Assembly (NCBI GenBank): GCA_946406115.1
Contig: OX291556.1
Coordinates: forward strand, 13,298,501-13,362,500
Source of the DNA: Apoda limacodes
Taxonomy: Eukaryota > Arthropoda > Insecta > Lepidoptera > Limacodidae
Direction: 5' to 3'
Length of the DNA stretch: 64,000 nucleotides
Both the position numbers and the translations under genes were made by a program. The notes under the pieces are model-generated. The model made no database searches and was not told where the DNA came from. It saw nothing but the letters and a program-made list of their open reading frames with translations. Below, one piece after another: positions 45,503 through 55,679 of the stretch; positions within the stretch are counted from its first letter, which is position 1, and each line of letters starts with the position of its first letter.

Positions 45503-48005
45503 TCTGCTCATGAATTTGCTCTGACCTATGGATTCTCTCAGCTGGTACTTTCTCCAACGAGAATACCAGATATAGAGGAACATACGAGCTCCTTACTGGA
45601 CCTTCTGCTGACTACTCGTCCGGACGGGTACTCCGTCTCAGTGGATGCGCCTCTTGGCTCCTCGGACCACTGTCTCGTTCGGACTCAAGTGTCATGCACA
45701 CAACCTGATCCTTCTGGGCCAACTAACTGGCGTCGTGTGTGGCACTATAAGTCGGCAGACTGGGATGGATTGCGTGAATTTTACGCATCGTACCCGTGGA
45801 GGCAGATCTGCTTTAACTCAGAAGATCCTGACGTCTGCGCAGCCGCAGTCACTGAGACAATCCTTGCTGGTATGGAATGCTATATTCCTAACCCGCGAGT
45901 AGCTGCCGGCGTCAAAAAACGACCGTGGTTTAATAGGTCTTGCAGAAAAGCTAAAATTCTTAAGCAAAATGCATATGAGGCTTGGACCACGGCTCGTTAT
46001 AATAAGGATCCGAATATTTCTGAGTTAAAACGCAAATTAAATGCTGCCTCGAGGTTCAGTAAGAAAGCAACTGCCAGAGCAAAATTCCAATTCATCGGCA
46101 AAATAGGTGGGCGACTTGCGAGCTATCCTTCTGGGAGTCGTGCTTTCTGGTCGCTTGCCAAAGCTGCCGAAGGGAACTTCTGCCAGTCGTCGTTACCACC
46201 ACTGCGAAAGACCGATGGTGACTTGGCCCATAGTGCTAAAGAGAAAGCCGATCTACTGGGCAGTCTCTTTGCCTCGAACTCGAATATGAACGATGAAGGC
46301 GCTGTACCACCTACTATACCGTGGTGCGGTAAGTCCATGCCGGAAATCTCCATAACGCAGCGGAAGGTCAGGCGGGCGTTGCTTTCTCTAGACGTTCATA
46401 AGTCGAGTGGGCCAGACGGTATACCAGCAGTGGTGCTTAAGCAGTGTGCTCCTGAGTTATGTCCTGTACTCACGCGCCTCTTCGCGCTTTCCTACCACAC
46501 TAGGCAATTTCCGTCTACATGGAAGACTGCGAATGTGCACCCGGTGCCCAAAAAGGGCGATAGATCAGATCCATCGAATTACAGGCCTATCGCTATTACC
46601 TCTCTCCTCTCTAAGGTGATGGAGCGTGTGATCAACACACAGCTTCTAAGATACCTAGAAGTACACGATCTGGTCAGTGACCGTCAATATGGCTTTCGCC
46701 ACGGTCGCTCGACTGGTGACCTTCTAGTGTATCTCACACACCGATGGGCACTAGCCATTGAGAGTCAGGGGGAGGCATTGGCATGTAGCCTGGACATAGC
46801 GAAGGCGTTCGATCGGGTCTGGCACCGCGGTCTTCTATCGAAGTTGCCATCTTACGGAGTGCCCGAGGGTTTGTGCAAATGGGTGGCTAGCTTTTTGTCC
46901 GGCAGACGCATACGAACTGTAGTTGACGGTAGTTGCTCTGATAGCATGGACATTAATGCTGGTGTCCCGCAAGGCTCTGTGCTGTCTCCTACGCTGTTTC
47001 TACTGCATATCAATGACATGTTGGACATCAACAACATACATTGCTATGCAGATGACAGTACTGGAGACACTTTTTACACGGGTCGTGCAAACATCCCTCG
47101 TTCCCTTGTGGAGGAAAACCGCGGAGAACTTGTGTCTCAAATCGAGACCACACTGTCCCAGGTCTCTGACTGGGGACGGGTAAACTTGGTCCGATTCAAC
47201 CCTACAAAGACACAAGTGTGCGCGTTCACCGCTAAGAAAACTCCATTCACTGTGGTCCCACAATTCCAGAACACTCCCCTCTCCATCTCCAAGAGCATTG
47301 GGATCCTTGGTGTCGACATCTCCAGCGATGTTCAGTTCCGAGATCATTTACAAGATAAGGTAAAGCTGGCGTCCAAAAAACTTGGTGTACTCAACAGAGC
47401 GAAGCAGTACTTCACGTCGGGGCAAAGGTTGTTACTTTACAAGTCGCAAGTTCGGCCCCATATGGAGTACTGCTGCCATCTCTGGGCAGGTGCACCCGGA
47501 TACCAGCTTGACCCTTTTGACTCGGTTCAACGACGGGCTGTGAGAATTGTCGACGATCCCAAACTCACTTGCGGTATCGAGCCCTTAAGTCTGAGGAGAG
47601 ACTTTGCCTCACTGTGTGTGTTCTACCGCTTGTACAATGGGTTGTGTTCTGAGGAATTGTTCGAAATGATGCCCACGGCTACTTTCTACCATCGCACCGC
47701 TCGCCATCGGCAAGGAATTCATTCTCACACTTTAGAACCTAAATGGTCGCGTACAGTGCGGTTTCAGAGAAACTTCCTCCCGCGAACGCTTAAGTTGTGG
47801 AATGAGCTCCCTGCCAAGGTTTTCTGCAAGGGCTACAGTATGGAGTTCTTCAAGAAAGAAGTTATTAGATTTCTGAAGGGTCGGCAACGCGCAAGTGATA
47901 CCCCTGGTGTTGCAAGCGTCCATAGGCTACGGTGACCGCTTACCATCAGGCGGGCCGTAAGCTTGTTTGCCACCTTAGTGGTATAAAAAAAAAAAAAAAA
48001 AAAAA
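45503..48005 (+). mobile_element. jockey/CR1-like non-LTR retrotransposon, 5'-deleted (copy A)
   Basis: The frame is open from 45503 to the stop at 47933-47935. It starts inside the apurinic-like endonuclease (FALTYGFSQLV, then SSDHCLV, the C-terminal catalytic block) and continues through a full reverse transcriptase: SSGPDGIPAVVLKQ, NYRPIAITSLLSKVMERVI, DRQYGFRHGRST, AKAFDRVWH, AGVPQGSVLSPTLF and the catalytic YADD (residues 469-472 counted from the Met at 45641). The C-terminus is the usual basic 'FFKKEVIRFLKGR'. The 3' end is 'cgcttaccatcaggcgggcc...ttagtggtat' plus a 22-nt A tail. ORF1 and most of the endonuclease are missing, so it cannot move itself. The uninterrupted RT frame implies a recent insertion. 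Exact clade (jockey, CR1 or Daphne) is unsettled. Confidence 0.93.
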
Positions 48006-48140
48006 TAAGGAGTATGGGACATATAAGGCTAAAATGTTGTCAAGTTTTCGTTCAGAGTAACCAAAAGGGGGCGCAAGGGAAGAGCGCCCCCTTTTGTACA
48101 CCCCAACCAAGTTTTCCCTTGAACGAAGATAGGTGAGTAA
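48006..48140 (+). repeat. dispersed repeat with a strong 12-bp GC-rich hairpin
   Basis: AAAAGGGGGCGC and GCGCCCCCTTTT flank a 9-nt loop (48063-48095). Outside them, 'ttttcgttcagagtaacc' and 'ccaaccaagttttcccttgaacgaa' also pair loosely. A diverged copy lies at 43735-43885. Confidence 0.75.
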
Positions 48141-48576
48141 CAGTTTTTAAATACCATGTTGTTTGAGGAATAGTTGGTAGACAGTAAAAGTCGTCTTTAA
48201 CGGTCAAGCTTGCATGATCAAGGTTCTGAATAAATCTATGACTTTTAGCTTTATTTGGGATAAACTGGCAACAGCAGGTGCATCACTAAACTAAAACTGA
48301 CTAAACATATTAAAGATACTAACTAAACATACTTTCTTTTGTTTCAATAGTAGATTTCCTTAAAGGCAGTAATTACTTATTATGTGATTTAATATTACTC
48401 TGGCCATTTAGGCCAAAAAGGGGCTGAAATAACAAAGTATAGAAAAGGGCTTTTCTATTTCCGTGGAATGTGACATTTTGAATGGCTTTTTTATATAGCT
48501 AAAGATATTTTATTTATTGCATGAATGAAGTCTTATAATAATAAACAATGTTAAATAAATTAATTCATTGTTGCAG

Positions 48577-50345
48577 TTGCTGGGAGTAGCTGCGGTTAGT
48601 GGGCAACCCTGAACTAGTATTTCTGCCAATTGAGAAACTTAACAAAAACAGATACATATGTAGACAGTATTTTGAAAAAAAGTCTTTTAAAAAAAGGAAC
48701 TCGATTGAGGTAAACTGCAGTCCCAAAACTCAATTTGAAATCTGCTCCAGTTAAAGATGAACAACTTCGAGCATTTCCCCAGCACATGTGGAATTCTAAA
48801 AAAGGTACCTAAATCTTTAGTATGCTAGGTTTGGACTACTGAAAATTTTAGCAATTATTCTTTTTATAATATTAAAAAACTTGCATCTAAGTAAAAATGA
48901 ATGTCCTATAAAGAATTTCTGGTAAAATTTAAAGAAAATCGAACATATTATTTAATAGTAAGTATATTGCGGAGTTCATTTTGTTGCTTCTTAATTCAAT
49001 TTATAATTTTAATTTTAGCAGAAATGAATGAGAATAAGTTCAGATTATGTCCAAACAAGGCTTTACCACATCCCACACCGGAAGTGCAACATTGTCAGCG
49101 CAAGGCAAGTGAGATTATGTTTAGTTTGTTTATTGTCCAGCTACATAATTGTACCCTTTGTCACTAGTTAATAATGAATTGAAACTTTAATTTTGATTTT
49201 AGTGGAAAAAAACTAGATGAGCCTGTGCCATCCACCAGCATTTTAATGCCGAGATAGGTGAGAATACATTATTGTGGTTTGTTTTATAGTTATATAGAAA
49301 CCCAACTGTTAAAACACTAAAAAGTAAAAAAAAGGCCTAAAATTGATGATTCCATGAACTAATAATATAATTCATGCTAATATGAGCATAATTTTTATTT
49401 ATATAGAAGGTTTGCAGGACATACTGCACCTGGCAATGAGGTCGATATATCTTCTACAAAGAAGGCAAGATTAGAAGAACTTGCAGGTATGTACAGTATT
49501 TTATAAAGCTATATTACTAGCTGTACACTTTGATCTTTCAAGAGCTGTATCTTTTAAACCGTACCAAGTAGATGGCTAAATTTTCACACAATATGTTTTA
49601 TTTAAGCGGATTACCCAAAAAATTCAAAAAAAATCAAAATGAAAAGATTTAAGGTAGGATGCCATACATAAAACACATTTATGTTGTTTTTACTCTAAAG
49701 TAAAAACTGCAAAACATACAAACTTGTGTTAGTTATAGTGTTAGTTCTACAGTAAAGCAACAAATAATAAAAGAAACTGGCAAAGTGTGAGATAGCCTCG
49801 AGATATTTTATATATATAAATTACCATATTATTTTAAATGCTATATAGTAAAAACAGTCCAGATTATACATATTATTAAACGATACATACTTGTGGCAAA
49901 GTATTTCAAGCGCACCCCACCCAGTGTTATGGCTCAGCTTGCTAATTGAAAGCGATATGTTAATTTAAGCAACGTCGAGCGTGGTCGGTAATTGGATGAG
50001 TGACCACCTAGCACACTTTTTTTGTTGGTAAATTATTTGTTAGTAAGTATGGAACCCAAACTGAGGACTATGTGGGCGCCTCTGAGCTCATAAAGCCAGG
50101 TTTGCATATTCCAACTCATGCACCAGTATGGTAACTTCCATTTCAATTTTCTTTTTCAGTTACTCCTAAAAAAAGAAGCTGATGGAGCAGCTGAAAAAAA
50201 CAAAATGTACCTTGACTTCACAAAGAAAAAGCGCAAATCTTGTGGAAAAAATTGAATCTCCTGTCTTAAAAGACTTGGTTAAGTCAGCTTAAAAATGTAT
50301 ATATTATTATTATTGTATAGGCAATAAAATTTAATTTGTAGTACA
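48577..50345 (+). pseudogene. THAP-domain gene remnant with retained introns
   Basis: Splice-flanked segments: 48577-48804, 49019-49104 (possible GC donor), 49203-49257, 49407-49486 and 50160-50292, then AATAAA at 50323-50328. The first encodes the second half of a THAP zinc finger: W, NPELVFLPIEKLNKN, RYICRQ-Y-FEKKSFKK, and an AVP box one base out of frame. Damage seen: a TAG at 48587-48589, the zinc-ligand His of C-x2-H changed to Tyr (48668-48670), an extra base near 48713-48716, an A-run shift in segment 3 (49206-49212), a TAG ending segment 3, and another A-run shift in segment 5. The tail would be a Lys-rich coiled coil (ANLVEKIESPVLKDLVKSA). The N-terminal CxxC exon was not found. THAP proteins bind DNA and often derive from P-element transposases. 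Some indels could be assembly errors. Confidence 0.62.
49957..50015 (+). repeat. 5S rRNA-derived segment (3' half)
   Basis: The run TTAAGCAACGTCGAGCGTGG then TCGGTAATTGGATGAGTGAC and CACCTAGCAC matches the 3' half of eukaryotic 5S rRNA with few changes, covering the A-box, intermediate element and C-box of its internal promoter. The 5' half is not recognisable. It is a 5S pseudogene or the head of a 5S-derived SINE, inside the last intron of the THAP remnant. Confidence 0.8.
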
Positions 50346-51820
50346 GCAAACTTTTCTGTGCCGGTAGTGGTCGCTAGTAGTTATCCGTATTTTATAATGG
50401 TGACTGTAGTTTTGATTTTTAACTGCCGGCACAGAAAAGGTTGCTGCACTGTAAGCTCACCTGATCCTAGGCGAGCCCTTATATAAGTAGAAGACTAATT
50501 CTTGTTCTCAATTGGATAATTTATTTTGTTCGAAAATTTAGAATCGTAAATTTGTAATTGTTCTTTTGTATATGTCACCGTTAAATTGTAAATAACGTTA
50601 GGTTATAATCTATCTAGTGAGATTGTATACTATGAAACAAAATGAGGCAGAAATCGCAATGTATAAATCTTTTTGGGTGGGTTAGGTTCAGTTTCTCTTG
50701 TGATCACGTAGATGCGGACCGAGCGAAGGAATCAAGTTTCACATAATCGAAAAGATACACTTTATAATATTTTTTGTTCCATAGTTTACAATCTTACTAA
50801 ATACATTTTAATCTAACGGTATTTACAATTTTACGGTGACCTATACACATACTACATGTATTCACGTTAAAAAAATATTTCCTATCAAAATATGTAAGTA
50901 ATGTATTTCTTATGTGGCCACAAAATGTATTTCTTCTGTATTTTTTTTATTGGTTGACTAAATGAATGACAAGACAATAAGTTATTGTAAAAATATCTTT
51001 GTCTTATAATTACAATTTTTTTACTGTAGGAATAAATGAATGACAAGAAAATAAAAATCTTAAAAACATTTTTGTCTTATTATTATACCTATTCTATTAT
51101 TAAATAAATATATCCATAAAAGTCCAACGCTTTATTTTTTCTTAATAATATCGACAATAAGAATGTCGACCACTATTATATCGACCAACTCCATCACTAT
51201 CAGGCCATTTGCAAAATAGGCAACGTAAAGAAAATAAATAAATTTTGTCAGAGTTGGCAGTAGTGACTCCCAAAAACTTCATATAAAAGGAGATTTTTTT
51301 TTGTACCCAGTGCTGCACAGAACACATATACCCATATGTCTCTTTGTAAATAGATTAGGGCTAGATTTGCCCAATGAATTTAAAAAAAGGCTAAATTGCC
51401 ATCTAAATAAAAGTAATGGTATTTGCAAACTAAGTATTATATGTTTACTGATTAAAAAGATGCACCATTAAAGCATGTACAGACTAATATTGTTAATGTA
51501 AGACAAAGACAAAACTGTAGTTACATTTTCGGGGAATTACGCAAAAAGTTGCCAAATTTCCATAGTTTGGTACCCAAAAAAGTAACTAAAGGTAGCTAAG
51601 TGTTCCCACAGCCCATAATATTATAACACATACATTGGATTTCAGTGAGATGTTCCTAAGGAAGTTAACGCTAAATAAATTGCAAATTACTATTACAATC
51701 GTTGTTTAATATCAAAAAAAATTTTATAAACAAATATTTTTATAAATAGTTTATAAAAAAAGTGTATTGTTTTATTTAAAAATTTGAAAACAAACGGTAT
51801 TTATTTCTAAATTAAGCTTA
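50346..51820. other. intergenic DNA, no gene recognised
   Basis: An imperfect inverted pair, 'aacttttctgtgccgg' (50349) and 'gccggcacagaaaaggtt' (50426), flanks about 60 bp just past the THAP remnant. Short direct repeats 'aatgaatgacaaga' occur near 50962 and 51036. Otherwise featureless. Confidence 0.45.
50348..50443. repeat. small inverted-repeat element
   Basis: AACTTTTCTGTGCCGG at the left and its complement CCGGCACAGAAAAGGTT at the right enclose about 60 bp. This could be a tiny fold-back insertion at the 3' end of the THAP remnant. Confidence 0.6.
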
Positions 51821-51824
51821 TTTC

Positions 51825-52222
51825 TAGGTTTCCGTACCCAAAGGGTACTTATCGTAACCCTATTACTTAGACTCCGCTGTCCGTCCGTCCGATCGTCCGT
51901 CCATCTGTCACCAGGCTGTATCTCATAAACCGTGATAGTGAGACTTTGCCGCTATAACAACAAATACTAAAAAACTGAATAAAATGAATATTGAAGGGGG
52001 CTCCCATACAACAAACGTAATTTTTTTGCTCGATATTGATAAGGGCAACAGGTTTTTTTTAACGGCAACGCTTAAAATATTCACAGAATATTTAGTTATG
52101 TAGTCACTTTAAAAATAAATTATTAAATTGAAATAAAACAAATATTTAAGGGGGGCTTTTTTGCCGTTTTATAGATAATGGTACGGAACCCTTCGTGTGC
52201 GAGTCCGACTCGCACTTGGTCT
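51825..52222 (+). repeat. family-A interspersed repeat
   Basis: Runs from 'ggtttccgtacccaaaggg' through 'ctccgctgtccgtccgtcc', 'aggctgtatctcataaaccg' and 'ggctcccatacaacaaac' to 'cgagtccgactcgcacttgg'. It is the clearest copy for defining the family's order of blocks. Confidence 0.82.
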
Positions 52223-52224
52223 TA

Positions 52225-52975
52225 ACAAAAATATTTAGCGCTCGTCAATAAAGAATTTATAATATATTTATTAAAAAAAAAATTAAAACTAACAACAACT
52301 TCACAATCTGAATTTGATGTGGAATAAAGCATGACATAATTATCAAGGGAATGATGAATTTTATATTTCTAGTAACAATAACAATGAAGGAACAACACAA
52401 AGCTAAGCTGCGCTAGATGTCGCAATAGTAAGTTTACAAAAGTTTTTTAATGATACACAAAATTTAGATGAGACTACTTTCTTTTATATATTTTGTAGAA
52501 GTCCCGCCAAAAAGCTTATATGTCATCAATATATATGCTTCATGAATCCCGCCAAAACGAGAGGGTGCCGGTTCTTTTCCGACCATAGAGTCATACTACT
52601 AGTATAGTGCATACTATTCTGAACTTCAATGCATCATAAACACGGCGCACACGGATGGCAATATCGCATTTATTAAAGACCGTAGTGGTCATTGAAAGGA
52701 GAAAGTTGCTAGATGAAGTAGTTAAAAATTTTAGCTACAATATTTCAGTAATTTGTAGCTGTCTGACACCAAAATATAGCTAAATCTAGCTACAAAGTAG
52801 CTAAGTTGGCAACAAATTCGACCAATACTACTACCCTATTATGTACGGAATGTACACTAGGCGACACATCAAGCTACCCACGAAAACAAACCTATAACTA
52901 AAACGTATCGCTATAGATAAATCGTAGGAAAGAGACTAAACACAGCTGCGTCTGCGAACATATCTATAGATATAT
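52225..52975. other. intergenic DNA, no gene recognised
   Basis: AT-rich, with no supported feature. Confidence 0.45.
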
Positions 52976-52982
52976 GTATTAT

Positions 52983-53236
52983 ATAAATATGAATAATAGC
53001 CGGCGCGGCGGGCGGGACGGCGTAAGTACCGAGCTCAATCAACATCTAGGTAAAATAAAATAAATCAAACTTTAGTGTTATCCGTGACTTTGACACGATT
53101 AGGCGCGCGGGCGCGCAATCGTTTGTTGCATCGCTACCTATCTAAATTAAAAATGGCACCTCAACTTATCCAAGTGCAGCGGAGAAGCGGGCTACAAAAT
53201 AAAATATATTAAGTAACGAACTCGAATAACAGTAAG
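52983..53236 (+). promoter_or_regulatory. CpG-rich island, possible promoter and noncoding first exon
   Basis: 'gccggcgcggcgggcggg' and 'aggcgcgcgggcgcgc' stand out in a very AT-rich setting. Downstream, a possible leader includes a short 19-codon frame from 53154 and ends at AATAACA|GTAAGT (53231). No matching downstream exon was found before the window ends, so this is only a candidate. Confidence 0.3.
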
Positions 53237-53239
53237 TAA

Positions 53240-54780
53240 ATTTACTTTGTTAATTACGTATGTTTGGGTGAGAGAGTCCATCCTCACACCTCAAGCCTAG
53301 TTAGTCAGGCACAAGGGTTAGCGACACCGTATGCTTATATGTCACCTTAGTATATTGAAACAAAGAACTAAACGAATGAGTATATCAACCCTTTCCACTT
53401 TTGGGCACAAATCTATACCTACTTACTAAGAAGAATGTTTGCGCTTACGCATTAGGCACCCACACGGGACGTTGTTAAGATTTCTGGATCCATAATCTAA
53501 AAAGAAAAACGGATACCTTAAAATAACACTCAGATATCTGCAGGCCTCTTGAAATTAAAATTTGTCTTCTGAAAATAACTGAATATTGATAATAATCTAT
53601 TTTTTTTAGGAAATGCGGTTTTTGCAACTTGCTAATATTGTTTTGTTAAAGAAGTATAATAAAAAAATTGTCGACTGACAGATTTCATGATCCGGCAATC
53701 ATTAACATCAAAGTGGCTAACCAATATATTGACGTTCTTTTTAAATTAAGTTATTTGAAAATGTTTTTGCTGTTCTGTTATCTCAGAGTCAATTTTGACA
53801 GTTTTCCTAATTTCATTTTTCTGCTTAGTTTGTTGAATACGTTTTACTATTGTGACTTGTTAGGTTAATTTGTAGTTTATAATTGTTTTGCTTGTAATGA
53901 CTGAAAGCAAGTGGCCTTCTATATTTTGTTGTGTCTTGTGTTTTATTTTTTAAAATAGCGATTGAAAAAAATGCGGGCTTCGCTAGGTTTAAGTACCAAA
54001 TATATTACGTTAGTTAATCTTTGTTTTTTATTTCATTGTCTAGTGCAGTTTTACTTGAATAGCTAGTTTCAAAAGAGATCGGAAAACACAAAAGTACCTA
54101 CGTTTATTCAAAAGGTTTTCACTTAGCACAATTTCAATATCATTATGTATCTATTTTACGTAAATGTAAGTGTATATTCTAAACAATTCTGAAATAAGAC
54201 CCTCACAAATCAAAATAATCGACATAGTTCGATAGAGAGGACTCAACCCACAGAAGGTCACAACAGCCAGTTAATTGGTTGCCTAGGCAGATCGTTAAGT
54301 ATGGAAAGGAAAGGAACCGAAATCGCAATGAATAAGTCATGTATGTTGGATTAGGTTCAGTTTCTCTTTTGTAAACATAGATGCAAAGTGAGCGGAGCTT
54401 TCCAGCCAAGTTTCATATAATAATAAAAATAAAAAATAAAAATAATAAAAATATTCCATAGTGGCGCTACCACACTCAATTGTATATTGTTGTAGGCCCG
54501 TAGCAATGAAGACTTAAAGGTTTTATAAAATTTTTTTTTCCAATTTTTGTTGTGCTTTTCATATTATCAAATTTAATTAAGGACCACACGATCGCAGTCG
54601 TGGGCAATTGCTAGCTAGTTACGTATAAATGCTTACGTGTTTTATGTTAATATTTTAATGGTCAGCAAACGCGTCTCGTTCCGAGTATTGCGAGAAATTT
54701 GACAACAGCCCATACGTCTGTATCAATTTTCAGACAATTTTAGGAATGTTGGTACTACTTGATTTTAATTTTGATTTATC
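53240..54780. other. intergenic DNA, no gene recognised
   Basis: No coding exons or repeat boundaries supported. 'gaaccgaaatcgcaatgaataagtcatgtatgttggattaggttcagtttctctt' near 54315 resembles a stretch near 50650-50700, so a low-copy repeat is present in both. Confidence 0.45.
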
Positions 54781-54787
54781 TATATAG

Positions 54788-55168
54788 GGCGCGTTCGTTT
54801 AGGGATTAAGAGTTCCCACAGTTGATACTTTTCACACTTTTGATAACGCCAGTTTTGCTACCGACATCTATCGTTCGTGTTTCGTGTAGCTTTGAAACAA
54901 TAACAAAATTTCACACACTCTACCATAAACAATGAATATGTATAGGCAGTTGATAGATTAACACAAAAACCCCACCTTCAAACATGGGTCTAAACATTTT
55001 TCGGTGGCAAAAGTGAAAAAAAAGAACAAAAATATCGTAAACGAACGCATGACGTTTTGTTACAGATGTGATACTAAAATTTTGATATTTTTGACAATGT
55101 AAAACGAAGGGATGACAGATGACAAAGCAAACGAAAATAATGATTCTGCATCTCAAAACGAACGCGCC
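54788..55168. mobile_element. MITE with GGCGCGTTCGTTT inverted repeats
   Basis: GGCGCGTTCGTTT at 54788-54800 is exactly inverted at 55156-55168. The 381-bp element has no coding capacity. A third, imperfect copy of the terminal motif (AAACGAACGCATGACG) lies inside near 55038. A target duplication is not obvious. Confidence 0.72.
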
Positions 55169-55234
55169 TTTATTGAGCGTTGTACAGCCCTAGAAAAAGT
55201 TGTCCTTTTTGACGTTTTGTGGATTAGGGATATC

Positions 55235-55420
55235 GTTTTAAGGTAAGTTTTACGTAAAAGTGTTAAGAATTGTGCAGCGAAGGCTTATGAATAGCGCATT
55301 ATGAAAAAATAAGCAGGACATGACGCGCAATTTCTGAAGGACGTACACCCAATCTCCCGCCCTAGCTTGGGACACAAAAAAGAGGACGCGCGACGCCGCG
55401 ATAAAACTTGTATATGTAGC
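55235..55420. repeat. dispersed repeat related to the right-end array
   Basis: Contains 'attgtgcagcgaaggct', 'atgacgcgcaatttctg' and 'caatctcccgccctagcttggg', in the same order and orientation as 63845-63960. Confidence 0.7.
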
Positions 55421-55679
55421 TTTGCCAAACTTACATATAAATACAGGATTATTTACATATGACTCTAGAGAAAAGATATGCAATAATGCGAAATCTCCAC
55501 ATCGAAGAAGGAAGGAAGAAAGAAGAGAAAAACAAAAAATGGCACCAGCAATGTATTATTTCTAAAATTACTCAGTTATTTTTAAATTTAATTTGTTAAA
55601 ACCAATGTTTACTAGTAAGGAGAAGATAATACATATTGTGCCTAAAAAACTTAAAGTAGTTTACTCTAAGTAAATCCAT

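Noticed and set aside
49957..50015. Functional 5S rRNA gene
   Set aside because: Only the 3' half matches; the 5' strand of helix I is missing.
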